A stretch of 64,000 nt of DNA from DASTFP01 sp963816855 (GCA_963816855.1 CAWFMA010000020.1:60560-124559); one strand, 5' to 3'; shown: positions 1 to 8,719, counted from the first letter of the stretch. Notes: generated by a model not told the origin, from the sequence alone. A program made the numbers and translations.

Positions 1-34
1 CTCGACACCAATTCCCAGGCGATCGGCGAACGCC

Positions 35-112
35 CTAATAGAGGCCCAAGAATTTGAGGATTACCGCGACGACGACAATCACCCCGATGATATAGAATAT
101 GTTGTAGCCCAT
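35..112 (-). CDS. Small hydrophobic membrane peptide (25 aa)
   Basis: A 25-residue reading frame begins MGYNIFYIIGVIVVVAVI and ends KFLGLY. Almost the whole peptide is one predicted transmembrane helix with a short Lys-containing C-terminus. A longer in-frame extension upstream is rich in Arg and Cys and has no membrane character, so I chose the internal ATG. No strong ribosome binding site is visible. Similar single-helix peptides are common and uncharacterised. No function is assigned. Confidence 0.5.
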   Translation of the reverse strand: MGYNIFYIIGVIVVVAVILKFLGLY

Positions 113-240
113 GACACTTAATCGCGGGTTGCCGCCAACGTGCGTGTATCCATCCTGCCTGAAACGAGACGCGCACTCGCGCTTCGTTCGCTCTTTCGCA
201 ACTGCGGAGGCGACAAGTTCACCCCGCAGCCGCATTCTTC

Positions 241-942
241 TCATTGGCTGATCACCGGGCTCCAGCGCAATTCGCTTACTCCTGGACGACTGGCAAGCCC
301 TGCAACATAGGCTGGCGGTGAACAATCCCGGCGGGAGGCCCGCCATCCGACTTCCAATCGCACTTCACGGTTCTCCGCGGTATGTTTGAGGGCCAATGCA
401 GCGATTTCGTGCCCGCTTTCCTCAACGGCACGAATTATTTCCTCTTGGGAGGGCCCTCCGGCGGAGACAAGGATCGACAGTGTTGCTTCGCGACGCTGTT
501 TCCACCTCGCCTCAATCGCTTCGAGACACCACAGGACAACAACGGCCATCGCGAGCAAAACGAACCCGAGCGAAATATAGCCGGCGCCGAAGCAAAAACC
601 CATCAACGTGGTAAACCAAAGCGTCCCCGCGGTGGTAACACCCGTGATTGCATTTCCCCGATGAAGGATCGCTCCGGCGCCGATAAACCCCATGCCCGTG
701 AGGATTCCCAAGGGAAGCCTCATGATATCCAGGGTCACGAAAGAATCCCCGACTTTTCCTGTCGTTGCGAGCAAGAGATTCCCCAAGATCATGCTGGCCG
801 ATGCGGTCAGGCAAACGAGAACCGTGGTTCGAAGTCCCGCTGGCCGGCCGTGCTCGCTTCGATTCGCGCCGACTATCGCGCCCGCCGCGAAAGTGACGAG
901 GAGGCGAACGATAATGTCCCACCACGTCACCTCCAATTGCAT
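241..942 (-). CDS. MgtC/SapB family membrane protein
   Basis: This 233-residue protein has the MgtC layout: four or five hydrophobic segments in residues 1-140 followed by a soluble C-terminal domain (about 155-233). The family signature is visible as a conserved Arg/Glu-Gly stretch at 28-39 (GRPAGLRTT) and GMGFIGAGAI at 83-92. MgtC proteins act in the inner membrane and are linked to low-Mg2+ survival and, in pathogens, to inhibition of the F-type ATPase. The role in a free-living organism is unknown. The length is typical. The gene stands alone, with about 140 bp upstream before the next gene. Confidence 0.9.
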   Translation of the reverse strand: MQLEVTWWDIIVRLLVTFAAGAIVGANRSEHGRPAGLRTTVLVCLTASASMILGNLLLATTGKVGDSFVTLDIMRLPLGILTGMGFIGAGAILHRGNAITGVTTAGTLWFTTLMGFCFGAGYISLGFVLLAMAVVVLWCLEAIEARWKQRREATLSILVSAGGPSQEEIIRAVEESGHEIAALALKHTAENREVRLEVGWRASRRDCSPPAYVAGLASRPGVSELRWSPVISQ

Positions 943-1079
943 GATCGGAAGCTCTGATATTCGCTTTTAGAGTTTCTTTGGATGCGCGCTCCCCTGTATT
1001 CCGGGAATAGCGTCAGGCACATCGGGATTCTCGCGCGACGAGAAAACATCCGCGCTAGTCCCAAAGACCAGCGCCAAGC

Positions 1080-1235
1080 CTACTGTGCGGCGGGCGTGGG
1101 GGTGGGCGTGGCGGCCGCCGGCGCAGTGGCCGGGGTCGGCGCTGGGGTGGCTTGAGCCGGAGGAGACTTGGAATTGTCACAGGAAGCTACGCAAACGATT
1201 CCCATGCAAATAAGAAGAAGATTCAGGATTTTCAT
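1080..1235 (-). CDS. Small Pro/Ala/Thr-rich lipoprotein
   Basis: A 51-residue protein starts MKILNLLLICMG. It has a short hydrophobic signal sequence and a lipobox-like V-A-S-C ending at Cys19, so it is probably lipid-anchored. The remainder is a low-complexity Ala-Pro-Thr tail. An AAGGAA ribosome binding site lies about 12 bases upstream of this ATG, which supports the internal start over a longer frame. The Pro-rich tail could span or contact the cell wall (inference). No homologous family is recognised. Confidence 0.6.
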   Translation of the reverse strand: MKILNLLLICMGIVCVASCDNSKSPPAQATPAPTPATAPAAATPTPTPAAQ

Positions 1236-1495
1236 AAAGCGTGTGTTTCCTTGAGAAATCGTCTGGCGGGCGCTTGCTGATCCGCGTAGTTGCCCTGATA
1301 GGAAGGTCGGGGGAAACCTTATAACTGCAGGCACCATCGTTGGGCTTGTAGACTGTGGGCGGTTCTCAAACCTTTGAACTCCGAATGCTAATGGGCATCC
1401 ATCAGCGCCGCTGAAATCGAAAATCTTCCGTAATGACGACACTTCACGAACACAAACCCAAGTTAGGCGGTCGGGTACGCCAAGATTCACGACCT

Positions 1496-1882
1496 ATGAC
1501 AGGTCTCGTTGCAATATTCGACAACGCTTGGACAATGCAGCAGGCGATTGAGCGACTCGTCGCTCGAGGGTATGACGAAGCCGTTTACGACGAGGCGATA
1601 ATCTCTGAAAATACCGGTGAGATTTCGGTTCCTCAGGCCAAAAGGGCAGCCGGACCGGGAAAACCGAATTTACCTCCGAAGCCCGACAGAAACGAAGTCA
1701 TCCGTGCCTTCAAGGCTCGCCTGGGCGACTACGGACTCTCCGACGAGGTGATAGAGGGTTATGCCATGACGTTCCTTCATGATGGAAAATTCGTTTTGGT
1801 AAAAACCGAACCGGAGCGTGCGGAGCAGGCAATGGAAATATTGCGCGAGTGCGCAGCCACTCGCGTAACTCGATACGAGTGA
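1496..1882 (+). CDS. YflT/GSP17M-like general stress protein
   Basis: A 128-residue soluble protein starts MTGLVAIFDN, close to the N-terminal pattern of the YflT (general stress protein 17M) family. The C-terminus (GKFVLVKTEPERAEQAMEIL) fits the family pattern in which a 'vLV' strand precedes a helix and a final strand. The middle, about residues 45-70, is Pro/Lys-rich. An in-frame ATG 63 bases upstream (1433) would add 21 polar residues. I prefer 1496 because the conserved domain begins there, although neither start has a strong ribosome binding site. The molecular function of the family is not established. Confidence 0.6.
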   Translation: MTGLVAIFDNAWTMQQAIERLVARGYDEAVYDEAIISENTGEISVPQAKRAAGPGKPNLPPKPDRNEVIRAFKARLGDYGLSDEVIEGYAMTFLHDGKFVLVKTEPERAEQAMEILRECAATRVTRYE

Positions 1883-1887
1883 AGGAG

Positions 1888-2109
1888 TTATTCGCGGCCA
1901 GTTCCATTGTTCAACTGCATGATCAAATAGCGCACCTGTTTGTTCGCGCCCTGGACCATCTCCAGCAGCATCGCTGCGTCTCTGGCCTCTGGAGCTTTGC
2001 GCCTCCCCAACCGAACTGACAGGGCACCAGAGGCCAAAACCGTGCCAGCCAAATGCTGACCGAGTGCGTCAAGAAGCTTCTCTGCCAATTCAGCGCGAAT
2101 TTCGTTCAT
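1888..2109 (-). CDS. Hypothetical protein, 73 aa
   Basis: A 73-residue, largely helical protein begins MNEIRAELAEKLLDALGQ. It converges on the upstream stress gene with a 5-bp gap. Alternating charged and hydrophobic residues suggest a helical bundle or coiled coil, and no catalytic motif is evident. The reading frame extends further upstream, but that part is compositionally different. The start at 2109 gives a compact protein. I do not recognise a family. Confidence 0.45.
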   Translation of the reverse strand: MNEIRAELAEKLLDALGQHLAGTVLASGALSVRLGRRKAPEARDAAMLLEMVQGANKQVRYLIMQLNNGTGRE

Positions 2110-2359
2110 TTGATTTTCACTCACTTGCAATAGAGCATCGATTCGCGAGGGCTGAACGTATGGATCTGTCGGCCACCCCCATAGGAATCTCGTGTCCGGC
2201 CCTGAGGCGGACCTCTCCTCCGCAAATATACTCCGACCGGACGAATTTCCGAAGACAGCAAGCACAAAGATCTTTGCGATCGGCGCACAGGCGAACGGAC
2301 CTTGAGTATTCACGCAGCGGGCGTTTCTTGGGAGAATTTGGAGAACTCGACTGCCAGGT

Positions 2360-2569
2360 TCAGACTGTCCGGCCCTGGTCGCTTTCGTTTGCCTTCACGC
2401 GATCGTCGAGAACGCCCGGTTTAACAAATGCCGCGCGCTGCTCGCCAGCCATATTGCGTTTGACTGCCTCGGGGTCCTCGGAAAGGCTTTTCAGCCGTTC
2501 CGGAGCTTCAGTCCGAATCGACTTCGATCTGGAACGCGCTCCGATCGGCTTCGCAGTTGGTCGCTTCAT
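2360..2569 (-). CDS. Hypothetical small basic protein, 69 aa
   Basis: The frame begins MKRPTAKPIGARSRSKSIRT and is rich in Lys, Arg, Glu and Ser, with no hydrophobic core or recognised motif. Such composition is typical of small disordered proteins but also of spurious frames in GC-rich DNA. It sits alone in a region with no other good candidate on either strand, about 100 bp downstream (minus strand) of the Cys-rich frame at 2670-2878. It is offered as possible only. Confidence 0.3.
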   Translation of the reverse strand: MKRPTAKPIGARSRSKSIRTEAPERLKSLSEDPEAVKRNMAGEQRAAFVKPGVLDDRVKANESDQGRTV

Positions 2570-2669
2570 GCCTATATATCGGGAATCGTCCCGGAAACGG
2601 CCGCCCCTCGGGAACCGCGCCGAAAACTACTCGTTTCAATTGGAGGCTCATTGCTCGGCGGCGCGTAAG

Positions 2670-2878
2670 TTATTCGCGGTCTTTAAGGTCGGTGCTTCCG
2701 TCGCGGCGAGCGCAATGGGCGCAGCAGAAAACTCGTCCATCCTTTTCGACCCCATGTCCGATGATCCGGCATCCGCACTGGGGACATTGCGGAGCGAGCG
2801 TTTGGATGGCACACTCGAAGCTATCAAAAATATGTCGTTTCCCACCGACAAAAACCTCGAAAGTTTTCTCTTAAGCAT
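2670..2878 (-). pseudogene. Cys-rich metal-binding protein, frameshifted near its start
   Basis: The minus strand reads KTFEVFVGGKRHIFDSF, then ECAIQTLAPQCPQCGCRIIG, then HGVEKDGRVFCCAHC, with stop at 2670-2672. Conserved C-x2-C-x-C and C-C-x2-C clusters form a zinc-ribbon or metallothionein-like site, matching a widespread small bacterial family with 'FDSFECAI' and 'RIIGHG' motifs. The frame opens after a stop at 2871-2873 and has no ATG, GTG or TTG before the conserved part. An ATG at 2876-2878 lies one frame away. Adding one A to the AAAA run just after it would give MLKRKTFEVF, so a single-base deletion or sequencing error is the simplest explanation. Confidence 0.6.
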
Positions 2879-3033
2879 TCCCGCAAAGTTCACATGTTGG
2901 CATTGCTTTCCTTTGGTTTAAGATCAAATCGGCGGCCGGTATTCCGCTGGATGTTCAATCCCATCTCGCTTCCAAAGACCGCCGGGAAACGGGAACAACC
3001 CTGTCATACCTGGCCGAACCGGGCGCGAACGTT

Positions 3034-3702
3034 GTGAATCGGGTGTTTCTACTTTCTCCCGCCCGCGCGGGCGGTCGCCGGGCCCGTATCCTTGCCGGCG
3101 GCCAGGCGACGTTTGAATTGGCGCGCCAGACCCAAGCCGGCGAGGCCACGCTGGGAGACGTCTTCGCTTTTTGCAGCGGGTTATATTTTCGCGGAAAACT
3201 AAGCTACGCGAAAACCTTTGCGCGCCCGCCTGCCGGGATACCAGGCGTGCAAGTCATCACTCCGAGCCGCGGGCTGCTTCCGGCGGACTGGCGGATCGGC
3301 GTCGCCGATCTCGGCGAGTTTGCCTCCGTGGAAGTGAGTGCCGTTCACCCGGGATTCGCCGATCCCTTGCGGCGCACCGCCGAACCGCTCGCCGCCTCGG
3401 GCTGTGAAGTGGTGCTTCTCGGCAGCATCGCCACGGGAAAATACGCGGACTGCTTGTTGCCGATTCTTGGCAATCGTCTTGTATTTCCTTCTGCGTTTGT
3501 CGGCCGGGGGGACATGAGCCGCGGCGGGCTGCTTCTCCGGTGCTCCACGGGCGGCGAAGAGTTGAGCTACGTTCCTCTCCTGGGTGCGATTCGCCGGGGC
3601 CAACGGCCCGAAAAGTTGCCGCCGACCGATCAACAGCGCCGCAACGACCCTTCTCCGAAGAACACATCGAAAATCCCCAAGCCGCGCTATGGACCCGAAT
3701 AG
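3034..3702 (+). CDS. Conserved hypothetical protein with FRGKL / SATGKY motifs
   Basis: A 222-residue cytoplasmic protein starts at GTG (MNRVFLLSPARAGG). I recall a conserved uncharacterised family starting with this 'VFLLSPA' strand and containing LSGLYFRGKLxYA, VITPxRGL and GDMSRGGLLLR blocks. All are present here (about residues 48-59, 73-80 and 160-170). The last 25 residues are Lys/Pro-rich and lie beyond the usual end. The frame stays open upstream to about 2900, but the conserved family begins at this GTG. No catalytic residue is known. A strong hairpin follows at 3732-3758. Confidence 0.7.
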   Translation: MNRVFLLSPARAGGRRARILAGGQATFELARQTQAGEATLGDVFAFCSGLYFRGKLSYAKTFARPPAGIPGVQVITPSRGLLPADWRIGVADLGEFASVEVSAVHPGFADPLRRTAEPLAASGCEVVLLGSIATGKYADCLLPILGNRLVFPSAFVGRGDMSRGGLLLRCSTGGEELSYVPLLGAIRRGQRPEKLPPTDQQRRNDPSPKNTSKIPKPRYGPE

Positions 3703-3731
3703 GAATCCGCTTCCCAAACCGGCGAAATCCC

Positions 3732-3758
3732 GAACGCTCGCCATTATCGCGAGCGTTC
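3732..3758. terminator. Perfect 10-bp hairpin downstream of the 3034-3702 gene
   Basis: GAACGCTCGC (3732-3741) and GCGAGCGTTC (3749-3758) are exact inverted repeats separated by a 7-base loop. The hairpin lies 30 bp after a stop codon. No T-run follows, so it is either a non-canonical terminator or an mRNA-stabilising structure. The rest of 3703-4098 shows no gene. Confidence 0.45.
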
Positions 3759-4098
3759 TGGATTCGAGCGGCTACTCAACGATACGGCGATATCCACCGG
3801 AAAAATGAGCAGACGCCATGTTGCAGGCAGAAGGTCCACCAGGTGCCAGCATTTTTCGCAGAATCTCTTCCAAACGTCGATGATTTCCCTTTTTGCTGGA
3901 AGCGTTTTGGGAAACTTTAGCGCGCGCCTTTCTCATAAAGGCGAAACTACGACGGCGGATTTTTGGCCGCAATAAGGCGTTTCCTGAACGAGATGTAAGG
4001 GGTCCCTGCAAGCCAGCACTGAGGCCGCGCGGCACCTTCAGGGCGCAGACACAGAGGCAGCGTCAGGCGGGGTCCTGGAGCGAGACTCTTGTCTCCCT

Positions 4099-4968
4099 CT
4101 AGCTCCGGGACTTCCCTTCGGCAACTTGCCCCAATGCCTTAAACTCGTCGTCGGTCAACCCCACGGAAGCCGCCTGCATATTTTCTTCGAGATGCGCGAG
4201 GGAAGACGTGCCGGGAATGGGAAGAACCACCGGAGACCGCTTCAGCAGCCACGAAATCGCCACCTGCAAGGGCGAGGCTTGGTGAGCCTCCGCAATCTTA
4301 CCGAGGACGCTGCCGGCTACTTTTCCGGCCCCGAGAGGATACCACGGTATGAAGGCGATGCCCTGGCTCTCACAGTAGTCGATCACATAGTCCCACTCAC
4401 GGTCGGCGAAGCTATAGCGGTTCTGCACCGAGACGATCGGAATGATCTTCTGCGCCCGCTCGACATGCTCCCTCGTCACATTGGACAACGCGACGAAACG
4501 AATCTTCCCTTCTGCCTGCAGTTGCGCCAACGTTTCGACCGAGGCGTCGAGAGAGACCCCGGGGTCGGGAGCATGCAGTTGATAAACGTCGATACGGTTC
4601 AGGCGCAATCGTTTCAGGCTGCCTTCGAGGGCTTCCCGGAGATGTTCCGGGCTGGCGTCGTGCGTCCACTGGTTCGGCCCGGGCCGGTTCCAGCCTCCTT
4701 TCGTGGCGATGACGAGATCTTTGGGGTAGGGCGCCAACGCTTCGGCGATGTATTCCTCATTGACGTAAGGGCCGTAAGAGTCGGCCGTGTCGATGAAATT
4801 GACCCCGAGTTCGACCGCGCGCCGAAGAACGTCCAAAGCCGTAGCGCGATCCTTTGGCGGACCCCAAATTCCTTCGCCTGTGAGGCGCATGGCGCCAAAC
4901 CCGAGCCGGCGGACGGTTAGCTCGCCGCCAAGTGAAAAAGTTCCTGCAAGATCTTTAGTCGCACTCAT
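4099..4968 (-). CDS. Aldo/keto reductase
   Basis: This 289-residue protein has a full AKR (alpha/beta)8-barrel pattern. The catalytic tetrad is visible: Asp60 and Tyr65 in FIDTADSYG, Lys90 in IATKGG and His132 in YQLHAPD. The C-terminal NADPH-binding part contains IPGTSSLAHLEENM. Members reduce aldehydes and ketones with NADPH, and the substrate here is not predictable. The start is well supported: AGGAG lies about 6 bases before the ATG. It is probably monocistronic and is followed upstream by an unrelated HAD gene. Confidence 0.92.
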   Translation of the reverse strand: MSATKDLAGTFSLGGELTVRRLGFGAMRLTGEGIWGPPKDRATALDVLRRAVELGVNFIDTADSYGPYVNEEYIAEALAPYPKDLVIATKGGWNRPGPNQWTHDASPEHLREALEGSLKRLRLNRIDVYQLHAPDPGVSLDASVETLAQLQAEGKIRFVALSNVTREHVERAQKIIPIVSVQNRYSFADREWDYVIDYCESQGIAFIPWYPLGAGKVAGSVLGKIAEAHQASPLQVAISWLLKRSPVVLPIPGTSSLAHLEENMQAASVGLTDDEFKALGQVAEGKSRS

Positions 4969-5074
4969 CCTTTCTCCTACACAAATCGGGCGAGCGACTC
5001 AACCGCGACTTTGAAATGTCGCTCGAAATTTTTCGTCCATGGCCTTCGGAAACCACCCGGCCGCCGGCTTCGCG

Positions 5075-5704
5075 TTACAGCAGTGGTCCAAGCTCGGTTA
5101 ACGAGTGGATATACCAGTCCGCGTTACTGCCGCGAGGCACTCCAGGCCTGAGGATCTGCACTGTTTTCATGCCCAGAGCGTTTCCCGCTTCGATTTCCGA
5201 ATCCGGGTTGTCGCCCACGACGACCACTTCTCCTGCGCTCATGCTTGCGGCCTCCAGGATCGACTCGAAAATGCCGCGCTTGCCCTTTCTTCCGGCTTCG
5301 TCAATCGCGTCGATTTCAATGCGTTCGAACAGAGGCGCGAGGTTGAGCGCCTTGATTTTGCTTTCCTGGAGGCGCCGGAAACCTGACGTCACCAGGTAAC
5401 GTTGGAAGGGCAAGTCCTTGAGCACTTCAAGGTCGCCGTATCCCTTCATTGGGGTCTGCACGGCCATTTCCGAAAAGATCGCCCAGCCGGCGGCGAGCAT
5501 TTCCGGCGAGAAACCATATTTCCGGGCAACGTGATCCAGGGGTTGACGCCAGCAATCGGAGAAGGCCTCCTCGAGTTGCTGCTCGGAAAGGGTACCGCGA
5601 TTCGCTTTCCGCATCGCCGTAAACGCAGGCTGATAAAACTCCGCCCCCACCTCATCCGCGGCAGCGAGGCAATTGTCCAAGTCGAAAATCAAGGCTCTGG
5701 GCAT
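5075..5704 (-). CDS. HAD-family hydrolase (phosphatase/nucleotidase type)
   Basis: A 209-residue HAD hydrolase. Motif I is DLDNCL with nucleophile Asp8 and acid Asp10; Cys12 stands where most relatives have Thr or Val. Motif II is VTSG (Ser107), the motif III lysine lies in GRKGKRG (140-142), and motif IV is GDNPDSE (Asp165, Asp168). A helical cap lies between motifs I and II, as in pyrimidine 5'-nucleotidase and phosphoglycolate phosphatase relatives. The substrate is unknown. It is divergent from the Lrp/AsnC-like gene that starts 44 bp away, so the two probably share a promoter region. Confidence 0.88.
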   Translation of the reverse strand: MPRALIFDLDNCLAAADEVGAEFYQPAFTAMRKANRGTLSEQQLEEAFSDCWRQPLDHVARKYGFSPEMLAAGWAIFSEMAVQTPMKGYGDLEVLKDLPFQRYLVTSGFRRLQESKIKALNLAPLFERIEIDAIDEAGRKGKRGIFESILEAASMSAGEVVVVGDNPDSEIEAGNALGMKTVQILRPGVPRGSNADWYIHSLTELGPLL

Positions 5705-5747
5705 GGGTCAGTGTCTACTCTTCACAGCTTTGTAGAGGAAGCGGATC

Positions 5748-6977
5748 ATGGTCGTCAATTCGTACCGGCCGAACTCCTCCAGGATGCAAGAAATGAGCGG
5801 AGATTCCCGGGGAGCCGGTGCAGAATTCTTGCACGGCAGGTTCGCCAATGCATTAGATCTGGTGATGGTCTCTGTTGAACATACCGATCCGGTCAACGCC
5901 CGAATCCTCGCGATCTCGGAAGATAAGATTTCCGGTTTTGTGCGCGCTCCCTTTGCCGAAATTGCCCGAGAAACTCAATTGCCGCTGGCGACCGTGCTGG
6001 AACGGATCCGGTGCATGCTCGAGGCGGGGACAATTCGGCGCGTCCGCCAGACGCTGCTGGCCACAAATCTGGCCTCCGGCGCGCTGGTTGCCTGGAAAGT
6101 CCCGCCGGAGAACCTGGATGCGGCATTCGATTTCATGTTCCGCAACGATCCGTATTCCGGACACGTTGTCATCCGGTCAACGGACGCCAGAATTCCCGGA
6201 GGAGCGTACCGACTTTGGACGACCGTGAAGGTTCCCGCCGGGTTCTCGCTTGACGAGCATTGCGAGGTCCTGTGCGGACGCGTCGGAGCGGGGACCTACC
6301 GGTTGATGCCCGCAAAAGGGATCTTCGCGCTGGGCGTGGGACACGTGAGGCGGAAAACAATCAGCCCGGGCGACAAGTCGCCTGAACCGGCCGGGATGCA
6401 CGCGGTCGAGGCCGTTGCGCTCAGCGATCGGGAGTGGCGCGTTCTGCTGGCCTTAAAGCGGGAGTTTTGTCCTTCCGAAATCCGGGAACCCGCTTGGGAC
6501 GCGCGCGCCGCGGAGGCAGAGATTACTCTTGGCGAGTTTTTCGCCGTCGCGGAATCGCTTGCGACGCGCAAGCTCATCGGTCGATTTTCCACTTTCCTCG
6601 AACACGTCAAGCCAAGCCAGACCGGCGAGCGTGTCACCCGCTTCAATGCCCTCTTTCACTGGGCGGTCCCTCCGGGGCGTGAAATCGAAACCGGCGGGGA
6701 AGTTGGACGCCACGAAGTTCTCACCCACTGCTATTGGCGGGAGGCCGGACCCGAGTTTAACAATGTCAACATTATGGCCGTGGCGCACGGGACGGAAAAG
6801 GACCGCTTGCTCGATCATAAGGCCGCCATCGACCGGCATCTCGACTCCGTCGGCATCCCGGTAAACTACACGAATATCTTTTGGGGGGGACGCAGCGAAA
6901 TCAAACCCTCTGAGATCTCTCCATTTGGCTACCGGCGATGGCTGGAAGCCTACCGCGACCAAAAGGAAACGGTCTGA
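5748..6977 (+). CDS. Lrp/AsnC-like, siroheme-decarboxylase-type protein with two modules
   Basis: Residues about 48-200 contain an AsnC-type helix-turn-helix (LATVLERIRCMLEAGTIRRV) followed by an alpha/beta ferredoxin-like domain, the architecture of AhbA/AhbB and NirD/L/G/H siroheme decarboxylases. The second half (about 225-395) repeats the pattern in more divergent form (LGEFFAVAESLATRKLIGRF, then an FNALFHW strand). The family decarboxylates siroheme for heme or heme d1, but some members are regulators. No other heme genes are nearby, so the function is open. A GAGGA ribosome binding site 8 bases upstream supports the 5748 ATG. It is convergent with the ligase at 6998. Confidence 0.7.
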   Translation: MVVNSYRPNSSRMQEMSGDSRGAGAEFLHGRFANALDLVMVSVEHTDPVNARILAISEDKISGFVRAPFAEIARETQLPLATVLERIRCMLEAGTIRRVRQTLLATNLASGALVAWKVPPENLDAAFDFMFRNDPYSGHVVIRSTDARIPGGAYRLWTTVKVPAGFSLDEHCEVLCGRVGAGTYRLMPAKGIFALGVGHVRRKTISPGDKSPEPAGMHAVEAVALSDREWRVLLALKREFCPSEIREPAWDARAAEAEITLGEFFAVAESLATRKLIGRFSTFLEHVKPSQTGERVTRFNALFHWAVPPGREIETGGEVGRHEVLTHCYWREAGPEFNNVNIMAVAHGTEKDRLLDHKAAIDRHLDSVGIPVNYTNIFWGGRSEIKPSEISPFGYRRWLEAYRDQKETV

Positions 6978-6997
6978 TCGGAGCATCCCGTAGCGCT

Positions 6998-8398
6998 TCA
7001 AACCAATCGGTCGCGAAGCTCCGCCCGGCTGATCTTTCCCCGCGCGTTTGTAGGGATTTCCTTCCAGAAATACCATCGGCGCGGAACCTGCCACGGGGGG
7101 AGATTCTGAAAGCAAAGCCGCCGCAGCTCGCCTTCCGTCGCGCTGCCCGACACGCAGGCGGCCACGTCCTCTCCGCGGGCCTCGTCCGGAAGTCCGAGAA
7201 CCACAACATCACGAACCTGCGGCGAAAGTCGCAATACTCGCTCGATCTCCGTCGGATCAACTTTGCGACCACCGACGTTGATCAGGTCCGAGGCTCGTCC
7301 GGCAATTATGTAGCCGGTTCCATTCCATTGGAGCAGATCTGATGGCCGGAATACGCCGCCCTTCAAGTTATCGTTGCCTTGATCCGGATAGTAGCTGGTC
7401 GCGACAGCGCTGCTGCGCACCTCGATTGGCGAAGGCCTCCCCCTCCCCCCGCTTACTTCCACGTTCTTCAGCGGAGGACCGACATAACCTGCCGGGACGT
7501 CCGCCTCCTGGCTCGAATCATAACAAATTCCTCCGCACTCGGAGGAGCCGTAGAGCGAGTGCAGCTTGAGTCCCCAATTTTCAAAAAATCTCAAGGCCAC
7601 ATCCCTCGGGAGAGGCGCCCCCGCGGTGATGCACAGGCGAAGCGCATTTTTGGAGACAGCCCCCACCGCGAGCGCCCGGAAAATCGCCGGCACCCCGGGA
7701 AAAACCGTCGCGCTGCTGGCGGCGAAACCACTGGCCAGGGCATTCGGCAGGACGTCCGAGGCAACGACGAGGGGAATCCCGTGGCATAGCAGCGGCGTGA
7801 TCAAATTGCTGAAGCCGTAGGAATGCGCGAAGGAGACCACTCCATAGTTGAGATCATCCCCCCGCAATCCCATGGTCTGGCAGATGTTGTCGCAATCGGC
7901 CACCAACTGGCGCGCGGTGGTCAGAATCACGCGCGGCTCCGCGGTCGTTCCCGAGGTGAGCTTGATGAAGTCGCAACCCAAGTCAACGGGAGCGGGATTG
8001 GGCGCCAGGGGAACGATCGCAAGATCGCGGCTGTCGCAGGCCAGACGAAGCCCCGCGCCACAAAGCCTCTCGATTCGCTCGCGCTGTCTATCAGGAAGAT
8101 CGCACTCCATCGGCACGATCATTCGATCGCTTCGGCAGGCGGCAAGGACGAGCGCCGGCCATTCGGGCCGATTGCCGATTTGCAAACTTAACACCCGCGA
8201 CGCCGAGGCGGCGAAGGTTTCCGCCCACCGCGCTGCCTCTTTCTCCACCTCGCCAAACGTCCGCAAGACGCGCCCGTCCGGCGCGAAAACCGCGGGATTC
8301 CTGATCCTCGAGGACTTCACCTGTTCCCACCTGGAGGCGATGGGATTGTTTTCGTGATTGCGCGGGGCGGGTTCCTTGCTAAGGTGAAGGTTTTTCAC
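6998..8398 (-). CDS. AMP-forming acyl/aryl-acid ligase (ANL superfamily)
   Basis: This 466-residue adenylating enzyme carries the P-loop KLTSGTTAEPR (146-156), the A5 motif YGSSECG (283-289), Asp354 of the A7 region, the hinge region GRASDLINVGGRKVDP (367-382) and catalytic A10 Lys455 in NARGKISR. It should activate a carboxylic acid as the acyl-AMP; the acid and acceptor are unknown. At 466 residues it is shorter than fatty-acyl-CoA ligases. The start is GTG at 8396-8398, only 4 bp from the divergent rpmE start. A GTG at 8318-8320 has a good AGGTGG site but would remove the conserved NPIASRW segment. Confidence 0.85.
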   Translation of the reverse strand: MKNLHLSKEPAPRNHENNPIASRWEQVKSSRIRNPAVFAPDGRVLRTFGEVEKEAARWAETFAASASRVLSLQIGNRPEWPALVLAACRSDRMIVPMECDLPDRQRERIERLCGAGLRLACDSRDLAIVPLAPNPAPVDLGCDFIKLTSGTTAEPRVILTTARQLVADCDNICQTMGLRGDDLNYGVVSFAHSYGFSNLITPLLCHGIPLVVASDVLPNALASGFAASSATVFPGVPAIFRALAVGAVSKNALRLCITAGAPLPRDVALRFFENWGLKLHSLYGSSECGGICYDSSQEADVPAGYVGPPLKNVEVSGGRGRPSPIEVRSSAVATSYYPDQGNDNLKGGVFRPSDLLQWNGTGYIIAGRASDLINVGGRKVDPTEIERVLRLSPQVRDVVVLGLPDEARGEDVAACVSGSATEGELRRLCFQNLPPWQVPRRWYFWKEIPTNARGKISRAELRDRLV

Positions 8399-8402
8399 AG
8401 AA

Positions 8403-8639
8403 ATGAAGTCCGAGATTCATCCAAACTACGTCGAGACCGTGATTGTTTGTGCCTGCGGTGCGACGTATCGCACGCGCTCGACCCGCGACAACATCAAAAT
8501 CGGCATCTGCGCGGCGTGCCATCCCTTTTTTACCGGCGAGCAAAAGTTCGTCGACACCGCTGGCCGCGTGGACAAGTTCAAGCGCCGCTATGGCACGGTG
8601 CGCGCGACTCGCTCGCTTAAGCCAGGCAAGAAAGCTTAG
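8403..8639 (+). CDS. rpmE: 50S ribosomal protein L31
   Basis: A 78-residue protein opens MKSEIHPNYVET and contains the L31 core CACGATYRTRST and CAACHPFFTGEQKFVDTAGR. The four cysteines of the zinc-binding (C+) form are present. The basic C-terminus is normal. It is the first gene of a plus-strand run with prfA, prmC and murA, but a strong terminator follows at once (8659-8696), so downstream genes probably depend on read-through or their own promoter. Confidence 0.97.
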   Translation: MKSEIHPNYVETVIVCACGATYRTRSTRDNIKIGICAACHPFFTGEQKFVDTAGRVDKFKRRYGTVRATRSLKPGKKA

Positions 8640-8658
8640 ATCGGCATTCCGCTCAAGG

Positions 8659-8696
8659 ACGGTGATTTGCGCCCGATCGCGCGGTCACCGTTTTTT
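8659..8696 (+). terminator. Rho-independent terminator between rpmE and prfA
   Basis: ACGGTGA (8659-8665) pairs with TCACCGT (8685-8691), and an inner GCGC/GCGC stem extends the structure. A run of six T follows (8691-8696). The position, 20 bp after the rpmE stop, is typical for attenuation of the ribosomal-protein transcript. Confidence 0.75.
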
Positions 8697-8719
8697 CGCC
8701 TTTTCCGGCCTGATACGTG

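Noticed and set aside
2064..2921. A 285-codon plus-strand open frame
   Set aside because: Its residues show no domain or conserved motif, and it overlaps the Cys-rich minus-strand gene and the 73-residue frame, which fit coding patterns better.
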